Below, one piece after another: positions 7,487 through 15,840 of a DNA stretch of 64,000 bases (position 1 is its first letter; every line of letters starts with the position of its first letter). Under the pieces are notes generated by a model. It had not been told where the DNA came from. It did no database searches and saw nothing but the letters and a program-made list of their open reading frames with translations. A program made the translations under genes and the position numbers. This DNA comes from Pseudomonadota bacterium (GTDB taxonomy: Bacteria; Pseudomonadota; Alphaproteobacteria; Caulobacterales; Caulobacteraceae): NCBI GenBank assembly GCA_023390245.1, contig JAEWDF010000088.1, forward strand, positions 1-64,000, read 5' to 3'.

Positions 7487-8200
7487 TCACCCGCCCAGCG
7501 CCCGCGCGACGTAGAAGTCCGCCAGCAGGCCGTCGATCGCCTCCTCCACGTCTTCGAAGGCGTCGATCAGCACGTCGCCGCCCAGATCCTCGACCGGGAC
7601 GGGCGTATAACCGAAGGTCGCCAGGATGCAGGGCATGCCCGCGTCGCGCGCCGCGCCGGCGTCGGGCGCGGCGTCCCCCACCATGATCGCACGGGCGGGG
7701 TCGCCCCCGACCCTGGCGACCGCCTCCACCAGGTGGGCGCCGGACGGCTTGCGCGCGCTGACCCGGTCCGGCCCGACCACGGCCGCGAAACGGCGCATCA
7801 GGTCCAGCTTCTGCAGCAGCAGTTCCGACAGGTCCGAACGCTTGTTGGTGGCCACCGCCAGGATTGCGCCCCGCGCCGCCAGACGCTCCAGCGTCGCCTC
7901 CACCCCGTCGAACGGCCGCGACCCGTCGGCGATATGGCCGGCGTAGTCGACCAGGAACCGTTCGAACAATTCCTCCGACCGCGCCCGCTCCACATCGGCG
8001 CCGGCGGCTTCGAACCCATGCACCAGCAGCGCTCGCGCGCCCGATCCGATCAGGGTGGAGGCCGCCTCCGCCTCCACCGGCGCCAACCCCTCCTCCATCA
8101 GCAGCCGGTTCAGCGTGCCGATCAGGTCCGGCGCGGAATCGACCAGGGTGCCGTCCAGGTCGAACAGGATCGTCCACCCTTCCAGGTCGCGATCGGTCAT
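7487..8200 (-). CDS. gph: Phosphoglycolate phosphatase (HAD superfamily)
   Basis: It hydrolyses 2-phosphoglycolate, a by-product of DNA repair, to glycolate. HAD motif I is ILFDLDGTLVDS with nucleophile Asp and acid/base Asp, motif II is VATNK, and motif IV is MVGDAAPD. The helical cap lies between motifs I and II. The protein has 237 residues, as expected for Gph. The start at 8200 is preferred over the ATG six bases upstream because GGGAG lies 7 bases before it. It diverges from glmU with about 60 bases between the starts. Other HAD phosphatases share these motifs, so substrate specificity is from similarity. Confidence 0.85.
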   Translation of the reverse strand: MTDRDLEGWTILFDLDGTLVDSAPDLIGTLNRLLMEEGLAPVEAEAASTLIGSGARALLVHGFEAAGADVERARSEELFERFLVDYAGHIADGSRPFDGVEATLERLAARGAILAVATNKRSDLSELLLQKLDLMRRFAAVVGPDRVSARKPSGAHLVEAVARVGGDPARAIMVGDAAPDAGAARDAGMPCILATFGYTPVPVEDLGGDVLIDAFEDVEEAIDGLLADFYVARALGG

Positions 8201-8263
8201 CGGCATCTCCCTTTGGGGCGCGCTATGGGTTAAGGCCGGGACGACTAGCCGCCGGGACGATTC

Positions 8264-9607
8264 ATGACCAGAGCACGCGCCGCCATCATCCTCGCCGCCG
8301 GCCAGGGCACGCGGATGAAATCGCCCCTGCCCAAGGTGCTGCACCCCGTCGCGCACCGCGCCATGCTGGACCACGCCATCGACGCGGCGCAAGGCCTGGG
8401 GTGCGAGCGCATCGTCGTCGTCGTCGGCGACCACTCGCCCCAGGTCCGCGCCCATGTCGAGAAGCGGCTGGGCGCCGACGCCGTGGCGGTTCAGGATCCG
8501 CCGCGGGGCACCGGCCACGCCGTGCGCGCGGCCGAACAGGCGCTGGCCGGCTTCGACGGCGACGTGGTCGTCACCTACGGCGACGTGCCGCTGCTGAAGG
8601 CCGCCGACATCGAACCCGTCTTCGGCGGCGAAGGCGTGACGGTCATCGGCTTCCAGGCGCGCGATCCGGGGGCCTACGGCCGCCTGGTCCTCGACGGCGA
8701 AGCCCTGCTGGCGATCACCGAGGCCAAGGAGGCGTCCGCGCAGGTGCTGGCCGTCACCGCCTGCAACTCCGGCGTCATGGCCGCGCCGTCGGCGATTCTG
8801 TTCTCCCTGCTGGCGGACGTGACCAACGCCAACGCCAAGGGCGAATACTATCTGACGGACGTGGTCGAACTGGCGCGCAAGGCCGGCCATCCGACCCGCG
8901 CCGTCTTCGCCGACGAGGACGCGGTGATGGGCGTCAACTCCCAGGCTGAACTCGCCCAGGCCGAGGCCCTCTTCCAGAAGGTCCAGCGCGAGACCTTCCT
9001 GGCCGCCGGCGTGACCATGAGCGCGCCCGACACCGTGCATTTCGCCTGGGACACCCAGGTCGGCGGCGGCGCGACCATCGAACCCTATGTCGTCTTCGGC
9101 CCGGGCGCCGTGATCGAGGGCGGCGCCCGCATCCGCGCCTTCAGCCATGTCGAAGGCGCCCGCGTCGCCTCGGGCGCCGAAGTCGGTCCCTACGCCCGCC
9201 TGCGCCCCGGCGCGGACCTGGGCCAGGGCGTCAAGGTCGGCAACTTCGTCGAGGTCAAGAATGTCGCCATGGCCGACGGCGCCAAGGCCAATCATCTGGC
9301 CTATTTGGGTGACGGCGCGGTCGGCGCGGGCGCCAACATCGGCGCCGGCACGATCTTCTGCAACTACGACGGCTTCAACAAGGCGCGGACGGAGATCGGC
9401 GCGGGCGCCTTCGTCGGCTCGAACTCCAGCCTGGTCGCGCCGGTCGTGATCGGGGACGGCGCCCTGGTCGCCTCCGGCTCGGTCGTGACCGAGGACGCGC
9501 CCGCCGACGCCCTGGTGTTCGGCCGCGCCCGCCAGACCAACAAGCCCGGCGAGGCCGCCGCCTTCCGCGAACAGGCCAGGGCCAGAAAGGCCGCGAAATC
9601 GAAATGA
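8264..9607 (+). CDS. glmU: Bifunctional UDP-N-acetylglucosamine pyrophosphorylase / glucosamine-1-phosphate N-acetyltransferase
   Basis: GlmU makes UDP-GlcNAc for peptidoglycan and lipopolysaccharide in two steps. Residues 1-230 form the uridylyltransferase (IILAAGQGTRMKSPLPKVLH, then YGDVPLL). From about 255 a left-handed beta-helix of hexapeptide repeats (VVFGPGAVIEGGARI, GAGANIGAGTIFCNYDG) makes the acetyltransferase. The total of 447 residues matches the family. Its stop overlaps the rpiA start (ATGA at 9604-9607), which indicates translational coupling. Confidence 0.97.
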   Translation: MTRARAAIILAAGQGTRMKSPLPKVLHPVAHRAMLDHAIDAAQGLGCERIVVVVGDHSPQVRAHVEKRLGADAVAVQDPPRGTGHAVRAAEQALAGFDGDVVVTYGDVPLLKAADIEPVFGGEGVTVIGFQARDPGAYGRLVLDGEALLAITEAKEASAQVLAVTACNSGVMAAPSAILFSLLADVTNANAKGEYYLTDVVELARKAGHPTRAVFADEDAVMGVNSQAELAQAEALFQKVQRETFLAAGVTMSAPDTVHFAWDTQVGGGATIEPYVVFGPGAVIEGGARIRAFSHVEGARVASGAEVGPYARLRPGADLGQGVKVGNFVEVKNVAMADGAKANHLAYLGDGAVGAGANIGAGTIFCNYDGFNKARTEIGAGAFVGSNSSLVAPVVIGDGALVASGSVVTEDAPADALVFGRARQTNKPGEAAAFREQARARKAAKSK

Positions 9608-10287
9608 GCGACATCCAGAAGAAGAACGCCGGCGAGGCCGCCGCCCAGCACGTCGAGGCCGGCATGGTGGTCGGCCTGGGCACCGGCTCCACCGCCGCCT
9701 GGTTCGTCAAGGCGCTGGCGGCGCGCAACCTTTCCGGCCTGCGCTGCGTCCCCACCTCGGAGAAGACCGCCGACCTGGCGCGCGACCTGGACCTGCCCCT
9801 GTCGACGCTGGAGGACACGCCCCGCATCGACCTGACCGTCGACGGCGCCGACGAGGTCGGGCCGGGCCTGGCCCTGATCAAGGGCGGCGGCGCGGCCCTG
9901 CTGCGCGAAAAGCTGGTGTGGGAGGCCTCGGCCCGCTGCATCGTCATCGCCGACCACGCCAAGGTCGTGCCGGTTCTGGGGACCTTCCCCTTGCCGATCG
10001 AAGTCGTCGCCTTCGGCCACAAGACCACCGGCAACCGCATCGCCGACGTGCTGGCCGACCACGACATCGCGGCCCCGGCCCGGGTGCGCCAGGCCGATCG
10101 CGGGCTGGTGAGGACCGACGGCGGCAACCTGATCTACGACGCCGCCTGCAAGGCCATCCACGACCCCGCGCGCCTGGCCGACGATCTGAAGCTGATCACC
10201 GGCGTGGTCGAGCACGGCCTGTTCCTCGACCTCGCCGACCTGGCCGTCATCGGCACGGACGACGGCTTCGAAACGATCGCGCCCTGA
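9604..10287 (+). CDS. rpiA: Ribose-5-phosphate isomerase A
   Basis: RpiA interconverts ribose 5-phosphate and ribulose 5-phosphate in the pentose phosphate pathway. The 227-residue protein has all signature segments: GLGTGSTAAWFVKAL (phosphate binding), LTVDGADEV (catalytic Asp pair) and IKGGGAALLREKLV (catalytic Glu and Lys). The ATG lies inside the last codons of glmU, so the two are one transcription unit. A RidA-family gene ends convergently about 40 bases downstream. Confidence 0.96.
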   Translation: MSDIQKKNAGEAAAQHVEAGMVVGLGTGSTAAWFVKALAARNLSGLRCVPTSEKTADLARDLDLPLSTLEDTPRIDLTVDGADEVGPGLALIKGGGAALLREKLVWEASARCIVIADHAKVVPVLGTFPLPIEVVAFGHKTTGNRIADVLADHDIAAPARVRQADRGLVRTDGGNLIYDAACKAIHDPARLADDLKLITGVVEHGLFLDLADLAVIGTDDGFETIAP

Positions 10288-10326
10288 CGATCGCGCCTTG
10301 ACGATCCGCCCGAATCGTACGCGGCC

Positions 10327-10671
10327 TCAGCCCTTCGCCGCCACCACGATGATCTCGACCTTGTAGTCGGGCGAGGCCAGCCTGCCTTCGCAGGTGGCGC
10401 GGGCGGGCGGGTTGGCCGTGTCGACCCACTGGTCCCACACGCTGTTCATGGCGTCGAAGTCGCCGATGTCGGCCAGCCAGATGGTGGCCATAAGGATCTT
10501 CGACTTGTCCGTGCCGGCGCGAGCCAGCAGGGCGTCGATCTCGGCCAGCACCGTCTTCGTCTGCGCCGTCACGTCCTGGCCCGGCTCGCCCACCTGGCCG
10601 GCCAGATAGACGGTGTCGCCGTGCACGACGGCCTCGCTCATGCGGGCGCCGGGATCGATGCGGGTGATCAT
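10327..10671 (-). CDS. RidA/YjgF/YER057c/UK114 family protein
   Basis: Members of this family deaminate reactive enamine or imine intermediates released by PLP enzymes. The 114-residue frame from ATG 10671 (MITRIDPGARMSEAVVHGDTVYLAGQV begins at residue 1, shown in part) has the family's core GxVYLAGQVG, LAEIDALLARAGTDKSKIL, MATIWLADI and the C-terminal VEIIVVAAKG. The canonical substrate-binding Arg is present as ARATCEGRLASPDYKVEI. A start at 10716 would add an unconserved tail. The protein belongs to the subgroup of divergent RidA paralogues, whose substrates are generally unknown. Confidence 0.85.
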   Translation of the reverse strand: MITRIDPGARMSEAVVHGDTVYLAGQVGEPGQDVTAQTKTVLAEIDALLARAGTDKSKILMATIWLADIGDFDAMNSVWDQWVDTANPPARATCEGRLASPDYKVEIIVVAAKG

Positions 10672-10808
10672 GGATGCGGTCCTGACTGACGCGCCGCCTT
10701 GGCGCGCGGCCATCAAGCCTGTTCGCGGCTTTCGGGCAAGCCTCGTTCGCCTTGCCGCCGCGCCCGGCGGCGCCTAAGTCCGGTCGGCGGCGCGGTTCGC
10801 CGGATGCA

Positions 10809-10835
10809 ATTCAGACTATTCAGACGATTCAGACC
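10809..10835 (+). repeat. Three tandem 9-bp repeats upstream of gor
   Basis: ATTCAGAC followed by one variable base occurs three times in a row (10809-10817, 10818-10826, 10827-10835), 42 bases before the gor start codon. This may be a regulator-binding array or a simple replication-slippage tract. No regulator can be assigned from the sequence. Confidence 0.6.
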
Positions 10836-10876
10836 CTGTTTTTCCGAGTCTGGTTTCTGAGATCGCGGAGTCCCGG

Positions 10877-12262
10877 ATGGCCGACTACGACTACGACCTC
10901 TTCGTCATCGGCGCCGGCTCCGGCGGGGTCCGCGCCGCGCGGCTGACGGCGCTGGGCGGCAAGACGGTCGCCGTGGCGGAGGAGTATCGCGTCGGCGGCA
11001 CCTGCGTGATCCGCGGCTGCGTGCCCAAGAAGTTCATGGTCATGGCCTCCGAGGTCAGCCACGCGCTGGAGATCGCCGAGGGCTACGGCTGGTCGTTCGA
11101 CCACACGAAGTTCGACTGGCCGACCTTCCTGGAGGCCAAGGATGTCGAGATCGCCCGCCTGTCGGGCATCTACGCCGCGAACCTGGGCAAGGCGGGCGTC
11201 GAACTGATCCATGGCCGGGCGGTGCTGAAGGACGCGCACACCGTCGAGATCGTCGACAAGAACCGCACCATCACCGCCGAGAAGATCCTGATCGCCACCG
11301 GCGGTCGCCCTTGGAAGCCCGAGGATCTGCCGGGAATCGAGCACGCCATCACCTCCGAGGAGGCCTTCCACCTGCCCGAACTGCCCAAGCGCATCCTGAT
11401 CGCGGGCGGCGGCTATATCGCCGTGGAGTTCGCGGGCATCTTCGCCGGCCTGGGCGTCGAGACCACCCTGATCTATCGCGGCCCCAACATCCTGCGCGGC
11501 TTCGACGACGACGTGCGCGCCCACCTGGCCGGGGAGATCGAGAAGCGCGGGATCAAGGTCGTGCTGGGCTGCCAGCACAAGTCGATCGAGAAGACCGCGA
11601 CCGGTCTGGTCAACCACCTGGAAAACGGCATGAGCCTGGAGACGGACGTGGTCATGTTCGCCACCGGCCGCATCCCCTACGTCAAGGACCTGGGCCTGGA
11701 GGCGGCGGGCGTCGAGCTGAACGACGAGGGCGCGATCAAGGTCGATCCCTATTCCAGAACCACGGCCGACAACATCTGGGCCATCGGCGACGTCACCGAC
11801 CGGATGAACCTGACGCCCGTGGCGATCCGCGAGGCCGTGGCCTTCCACGAGACCGTCTATCGCGACAATCCCCAGCACTTCGACTACGAGGCCGTCGCCA
11901 CCGCCGTCTTCAGCCAGCCGCCGGTCGGCGTCGTGGGCCTGACCGAGGCCGAGGCGCGCCGCTCGTGCGCCAAGGGCGTCGATGTCTACGTCACCCGCTT
12001 CCGGCCGATGAAATACGCCTTCACCGGTTCGGACGAGCGTGTGCTGATGAAGCTGGTGGTCGACGCCGACAGCCAGCGCGTGGTCGGCGTCCACATCGTC
12101 GGCCCGGAAAGCCCCGAGATGATCCAGTTGGCCGCCATCGCCGTGAAGGCCGGCCTGACCAAGAGCCAGTGGGACGCGACCTGCGCCGTCCACCCGACCA
12201 TGGCCGAGGAACTGGTCACCCTGAAGGAGAAGCAGACCCCCGCCAACATGTCGGCGGGGTGA
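10877..12262 (+). CDS. gor: Glutathione-disulfide reductase
   Basis: This flavoenzyme reduces oxidised glutathione with NADPH in the cytoplasm. The order is FAD-binding GAGSGGVRAAR at residues 12-22, the redox-active disulfide GGTCVIRGCVPKK, the NADPH-binding fold GGGYIAVEFAGIFAGLGVE, FAD motif WAIGDVTDR, and the C-terminal HPTMAEE with the catalytic His-Glu pair. It has 461 residues, normal for the plant/bacterial type. The RGCVPKK spacing and the Arg after the NADPH fold (IYRGPN) favour glutathione reductase over lipoamide dehydrogenase. It ends immediately before a convergent esterase gene. Confidence 0.93.
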   Translation: MADYDYDLFVIGAGSGGVRAARLTALGGKTVAVAEEYRVGGTCVIRGCVPKKFMVMASEVSHALEIAEGYGWSFDHTKFDWPTFLEAKDVEIARLSGIYAANLGKAGVELIHGRAVLKDAHTVEIVDKNRTITAEKILIATGGRPWKPEDLPGIEHAITSEEAFHLPELPKRILIAGGGYIAVEFAGIFAGLGVETTLIYRGPNILRGFDDDVRAHLAGEIEKRGIKVVLGCQHKSIEKTATGLVNHLENGMSLETDVVMFATGRIPYVKDLGLEAAGVELNDEGAIKVDPYSRTTADNIWAIGDVTDRMNLTPVAIREAVAFHETVYRDNPQHFDYEAVATAVFSQPPVGVVGLTEAEARRSCAKGVDVYVTRFRPMKYAFTGSDERVLMKLVVDADSQRVVGVHIVGPESPEMIQLAAIAVKAGLTKSQWDATCAVHPTMAEELVTLKEKQTPANMSAG

Positions 12263-13834
12263 TCAGGGCCGTTCGGGCGCGATCCTCACCGTCGGCGGAG
12301 GCGGCGTCTGGGGCTGGGTCACCCGCCGACGCTCGCGGAATAATTCGATCCAGTCCAGTCGCGCGTCCTCCGGCGGAGCCATCGCCTCCGGCCCGGCGTT
12401 GCGGAACATCATCAGGCGGGTGGCCCGCGTCGCGGCGCGCGGCCATTCGGGCCGGTCGACGCCGTTGGGATCGCCGGACCGGGCGAAGCTGGTCCAGTAG
12501 CCCATCATGGCTTCGGAGACCGCCCGGTCCTGGTCGGTGACCGGATAGGGCAGCATCTCCAGCGTGCCGAACACATAGGGCCGCTCGATCGCGTGGGTCG
12601 CCCCGCCGTGCGGCTCGGGATTGTCTGGGGAGCTGGCGTCGAACCGATAGAGATAGGCCGGCCGACCCGCCGCCGCGTGCAGCCGCGCCAGCAGCCGCGC
12701 CGGCTCGGTGAACACCGCGTCGGTGATGAAGCCCCGGTCGAAGCCGGCCTGCCCGCCATAGGCGGCCGTGATCGTCGCCCGTTCCAGCCAGGTCATGTCG
12801 TCGTCGATCATGCCGTAGCCGTTGCGATCGGTCGGCTTCATCCACCAGAACTCGGCGCTGTTGGTCCCGACCATATAGGGCACGGCCGCTTGACGCCCCG
12901 CCCGGAAGCCCGCGACGATCGTTCCTGGCACGATCTGGCCATCGATCAGCGTCAGGTCGCCATTGGCGAACAGCGGGGGCGGCGTCAGCGTCAGCTCGGC
13001 CGGCGCCGCGCGCAGGTCGGCGGCGGTGATCAGGTTGTGCCCATGGGCCCAGACCTCGCCCCGCTCGCGCGCCGACGGCAGGTCGAAGGCGCCGCGCCGG
13101 TCCAGCGGCGTCTGCAGTTCCCGCCCCAGCCCCGACTGCACGATGGCCCGGTCGAACAGGCCCTGCGCCGGCGGCGAAATCATCAGCCGGTTGACGATGG
13201 CGCCGCCCGCCGACTCCCCGAAGATCGTCACGTTCGCCGCGTCGCCGCCGAAGGCCGCGATGTTGGCCCGCACCCATTTCAGGGCGGCGATCACGTCCAT
13301 CAGGCCGTAGTTGCCGGCCGCCTCCCCCGCCGGCCGCTCGGCCGCCAGGGCCGGGTGGTCGAAGAAGCCCAGCCGGCCCAGCCGGTAGTTCAGCGTCACC
13401 ACCACCATGCCGCGCCGCGCCAGGTGCGAACCGTCGTACAGCGCCGCCGTCCCCGATCCATTGACCAGCCCGCCGCCGTGAATCCAGACCATCACCGGCG
13501 CGGGCTCGGTCGCGCCGGTCGGGCGCCAGACGTTCAGGTTCAAGCAGTCCTCGCTCATCGGCAGGGGACCGACGCCCGGATCACCCTGGGGCACCGCCTG
13601 GACGCACAGCGGCCCGTAGGCCGAGGCGTCGCGCTCTCCGTCCCACGTCGGCGCGGGCCCCGGCGGCCGCCAGCGCCGCTCGGCCACCGGCGGCGCCGCA
13701 TAAGGGATGTTCTTGAAGGCGGCCACGTCCTGGTCGGTCCGCCCGACGAGCGTCCCTTGATCGAGATGAACGACGGGGTCCGCAGATTGAGCCATGAGAA
13801 GCGAGAGAGAGGCGAGAACGCCGGCGAGGGTCAT
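12263..13834 (-). CDS. Type B carboxylesterase (para-nitrobenzyl esterase family), secreted
   Basis: This is an alpha/beta-hydrolase of 523 residues with an N-terminal signal peptide (MTLAGVLASLSLLMAQSADP). The family hallmarks are SEDCLNLNVWRP, the oxyanion segment VWIHGGGLVNGSG, and the nucleophile elbow FGESAGG at about residue 205. The Glu and His of the triad should be in the EFWWMKPTDRNG and GGATHAIERPYVFG regions. It probably hydrolyses esters in the periplasm, and the substrate is unknown. It converges on gor and diverges from the HWE kinase gene. Confidence 0.9.
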   Translation of the reverse strand: MTLAGVLASLSLLMAQSADPVVHLDQGTLVGRTDQDVAAFKNIPYAAPPVAERRWRPPGPAPTWDGERDASAYGPLCVQAVPQGDPGVGPLPMSEDCLNLNVWRPTGATEPAPVMVWIHGGGLVNGSGTAALYDGSHLARRGMVVVTLNYRLGRLGFFDHPALAAERPAGEAAGNYGLMDVIAALKWVRANIAAFGGDAANVTIFGESAGGAIVNRLMISPPAQGLFDRAIVQSGLGRELQTPLDRRGAFDLPSARERGEVWAHGHNLITAADLRAAPAELTLTPPPLFANGDLTLIDGQIVPGTIVAGFRAGRQAAVPYMVGTNSAEFWWMKPTDRNGYGMIDDDMTWLERATITAAYGGQAGFDRGFITDAVFTEPARLLARLHAAAGRPAYLYRFDASSPDNPEPHGGATHAIERPYVFGTLEMLPYPVTDQDRAVSEAMMGYWTSFARSGDPNGVDRPEWPRAATRATRLMMFRNAGPEAMAPPEDARLDWIELFRERRRVTQPQTPPPPTVRIAPERP

Positions 13835-13904
13835 GATCGCTGCTTAGCAAAATCTTTCGATCCGCGAACGACTATCCGCGCCCGAAGGCGAAAACGTACG
13901 GCAG

Positions 13905-13929
13905 CGAACCTTTCTGGTCGTCGCGCGTT
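13905..13929 (+). promoter_or_regulatory. EcfG-like general-stress promoter upstream of the HWE kinase
   Basis: CGAAC (13905-13909), 16 bases, then CGTT (13926-13929). The EcfG sigma consensus in alphaproteobacteria is GGAAC-N16/17-CGTT, so this matches eight of nine positions with correct spacing. Transcription would begin around 13936, some 20 bases before the proposed start codon of the kinase. Confidence 0.45.
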
Positions 13930-13954
13930 CGGCTGCCGTGAGTTGGGGCGTGCA

Positions 13955-15469
13955 TTGAAAAATCCGAAACCATCCGGGGATGTGCGGGTCGACCTGGGGT
14001 TGGCCTTCGACGCCTCGCCCAATCCCTATCTGCTGCTCGCGCCGGACCTCAGGATCGTCGCCGCCAACGCGGCCTATGAGCGGGTGACCGGCGTCCGACG
14101 CGAACAATTCGTCGGCTGGCCCGTCTTCGAGGCCTTCGATTCCGGCCCGGCCTCGGACGCGCCCGAGAATGTGCGCCAGGTCCGCGCCTCGATGGAACGG
14201 GCGCGGGACAGCCGCAGGCGCGACCACCTGGCCATGGTGCGCTTCGCCATTCCGCGCGCGCGGGCAGACGGCGCCGTGGTCTTCGAGGAGCGGCTGTGGA
14301 GCGCCACCCATACGCCCATCCTCGATAAGCGGGGAGAGGTCGCCTACATCCTGCAGCACACGACCGACATCACCGACCTGCAGTCGATGGCCCGTGAAGA
14401 CGCCGAAGCGCCGGTCAGCGCCCTGGACGCCATCGTCGGCGGCGCCGTCTTCCGCCGCGCCCAGCACGTCCAAGAGGCGAACCTCCGCCTCGAGGACGAG
14501 CGCAACCGCCTGGTCGAGATGTTCATGCAGGCGCCGGGGTTCGTCGCCGTGCTCAGCGGCCCCGGCCATGTCTTCCAGATGTACAATGCGGACTATCAGC
14601 AGCTGATCGGCCATCGCGATGTCGCCGGCCTGCCCATCCGCGAGGCCCTGCCCGAACTGGCGGGCCAAGGCTACTATGAGTTCCTCGACGAGGTGTTCGC
14701 CACCGGCGAGCCCTACGAGGGACGCGAGAGCCTGGTGCAGTTGCGGCGGCGACCCGACGGGCCGCTGGAATCCGTCTATCTGAACTTCATCTACCAGCCG
14801 ATCCGCAACGAGGCCGGCGCCGTCGTCGGCATCTTCGTCCAGGGCCATGACGTGACCGGGAACGTCCAGGCCGCCCAGCGCCAGAAGCTGATGATCGACG
14901 AGCTGAACCACCGGGTGAAGAACACCCTGGCCACGGTCCAGTCGATCGCCATCCAGACGGCGCGGTCCCACGCCGATCCCGCCACCTTCGCCGAGACCTT
15001 CCAGTCGCGGATCATGGCCCTGTCCCACACCCACAACCTGCTGACGCGCACCCATTGGGAGGGCGCGGAGCTGCGCGCCATCCTGGAGCACGAGACGGAA
15101 GCCTATGGGTCGACGCGTATCACCCTGAATGGTCCGCACATCGCCCTGCCCCCGGCCGTCGCCCTGTCGCTGGGCATGATCTTCCATGAACTGGCCACCA
15201 ACGCCGCCAAGTACGGCGCCCTGTCCGCGCCGCAAGGCCGGGTGCTGGTGGACTGGGCCCTGGCCGACCAGCGCGCCCCCCGCCTGCAGCTGTCCTGGCG
15301 AGAGATCGGAGGTCCACCGATCGCCGAACCGGACAGAAAGGGCTTCGGCAGTCGATTGATTGAACGGAACATTCGCCACGATCTGGCGGGCGTGATCGAT
15401 CTGGTCTACGCCCCCGAAGGACTGATCGCGGACCTGACGGTCCCCCTCGACGGAAGGCAGACCTCATGA
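13955..15469 (+). CDS. PAS-PAS HWE-family sensor histidine kinase
   Basis: A soluble sensor kinase of about 504 residues with no membrane segment. Two PAS domains (about 15-135 and 185-305) precede a kinase core with H-box DELNHRVKNTLATVQSIA at about 310-330, N-box FHELATNAAKYGALS and the LSWREIGGP segment. The His, the Trp and the Glu of WRE define the HWE family of alphaproteobacteria, common in light, redox and general-stress signalling. The first PAS has no LOV cysteine motif that I can see. The start is uncertain: TTG at 13955 or GTG at 13982. It overlaps the next gene, a lone receiver, by 4 bases. Confidence 0.88.
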   Translation: MKNPKPSGDVRVDLGLAFDASPNPYLLLAPDLRIVAANAAYERVTGVRREQFVGWPVFEAFDSGPASDAPENVRQVRASMERARDSRRRDHLAMVRFAIPRARADGAVVFEERLWSATHTPILDKRGEVAYILQHTTDITDLQSMAREDAEAPVSALDAIVGGAVFRRAQHVQEANLRLEDERNRLVEMFMQAPGFVAVLSGPGHVFQMYNADYQQLIGHRDVAGLPIREALPELAGQGYYEFLDEVFATGEPYEGRESLVQLRRRPDGPLESVYLNFIYQPIRNEAGAVVGIFVQGHDVTGNVQAAQRQKLMIDELNHRVKNTLATVQSIAIQTARSHADPATFAETFQSRIMALSHTHNLLTRTHWEGAELRAILEHETEAYGSTRITLNGPHIALPPAVALSLGMIFHELATNAAKYGALSAPQGRVLVDWALADQRAPRLQLSWREIGGPPIAEPDRKGFGSRLIERNIRHDLAGVIDLVYAPEGLIADLTVPLDGRQTS

Positions 15470-15840
15470 GCGTTTTGAACGGACGGCGCGTGCTGGTGGT
15501 CGAGGATGAATCCCTCGTCGCCATGCTGCTGGAGACCATTCTCGAGGACATGGGCTGCACGCCCGTCGGGCCCGCCGCCGACATCGACGAGGGCGCCGCC
15601 CTGGCGCGCGACACCGAGGGGCTGGACGCCGCCCTGCTGGACGTCAACGTCGCCGGACGGCAGGTCTTTCCAGTGGCCGAGGCGCTGAAGGCGCGGGGCG
15701 TGCCCTTCGTCTTCTCCACCGGCTATGGCGAAGGCGGCCTGCCCGACGAATGGCGCGGCGCCCCCACGATCCAGAAGCCCTTCACCGAGGCCGCCGTGCA
15801 GCAGGCCCTGATGAAGGCCATGGGCGTCGCCGAGGCCTGA
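15466..15840 (+). CDS. Single-domain response regulator
   Basis: This is a stand-alone receiver of 124 residues with no output domain. VLVVEDESLVAMLLE supplies the acidic pocket, DAALLDVNVAG the phospho-acceptor Asp, FSTGYGE the switch Ser/Thr and IQKPF the conserved Lys. The FxxGYGE and Pro-Phe-Thr features are typical of receivers partnered with HWE kinases. The ATG overlaps the kinase stop, so the kinase is almost certainly its cognate partner. Such proteins act as phosphate relays or sinks, or bind a partner directly. The last 59 bases overlap the convergent oxidoreductase gene. Confidence 0.92.
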   Translation: MSVLNGRRVLVVEDESLVAMLLETILEDMGCTPVGPAADIDEGAALARDTEGLDAALLDVNVAGRQVFPVAEALKARGVPFVFSTGYGEGGLPDEWRGAPTIQKPFTEAAVQQALMKAMGVAEA

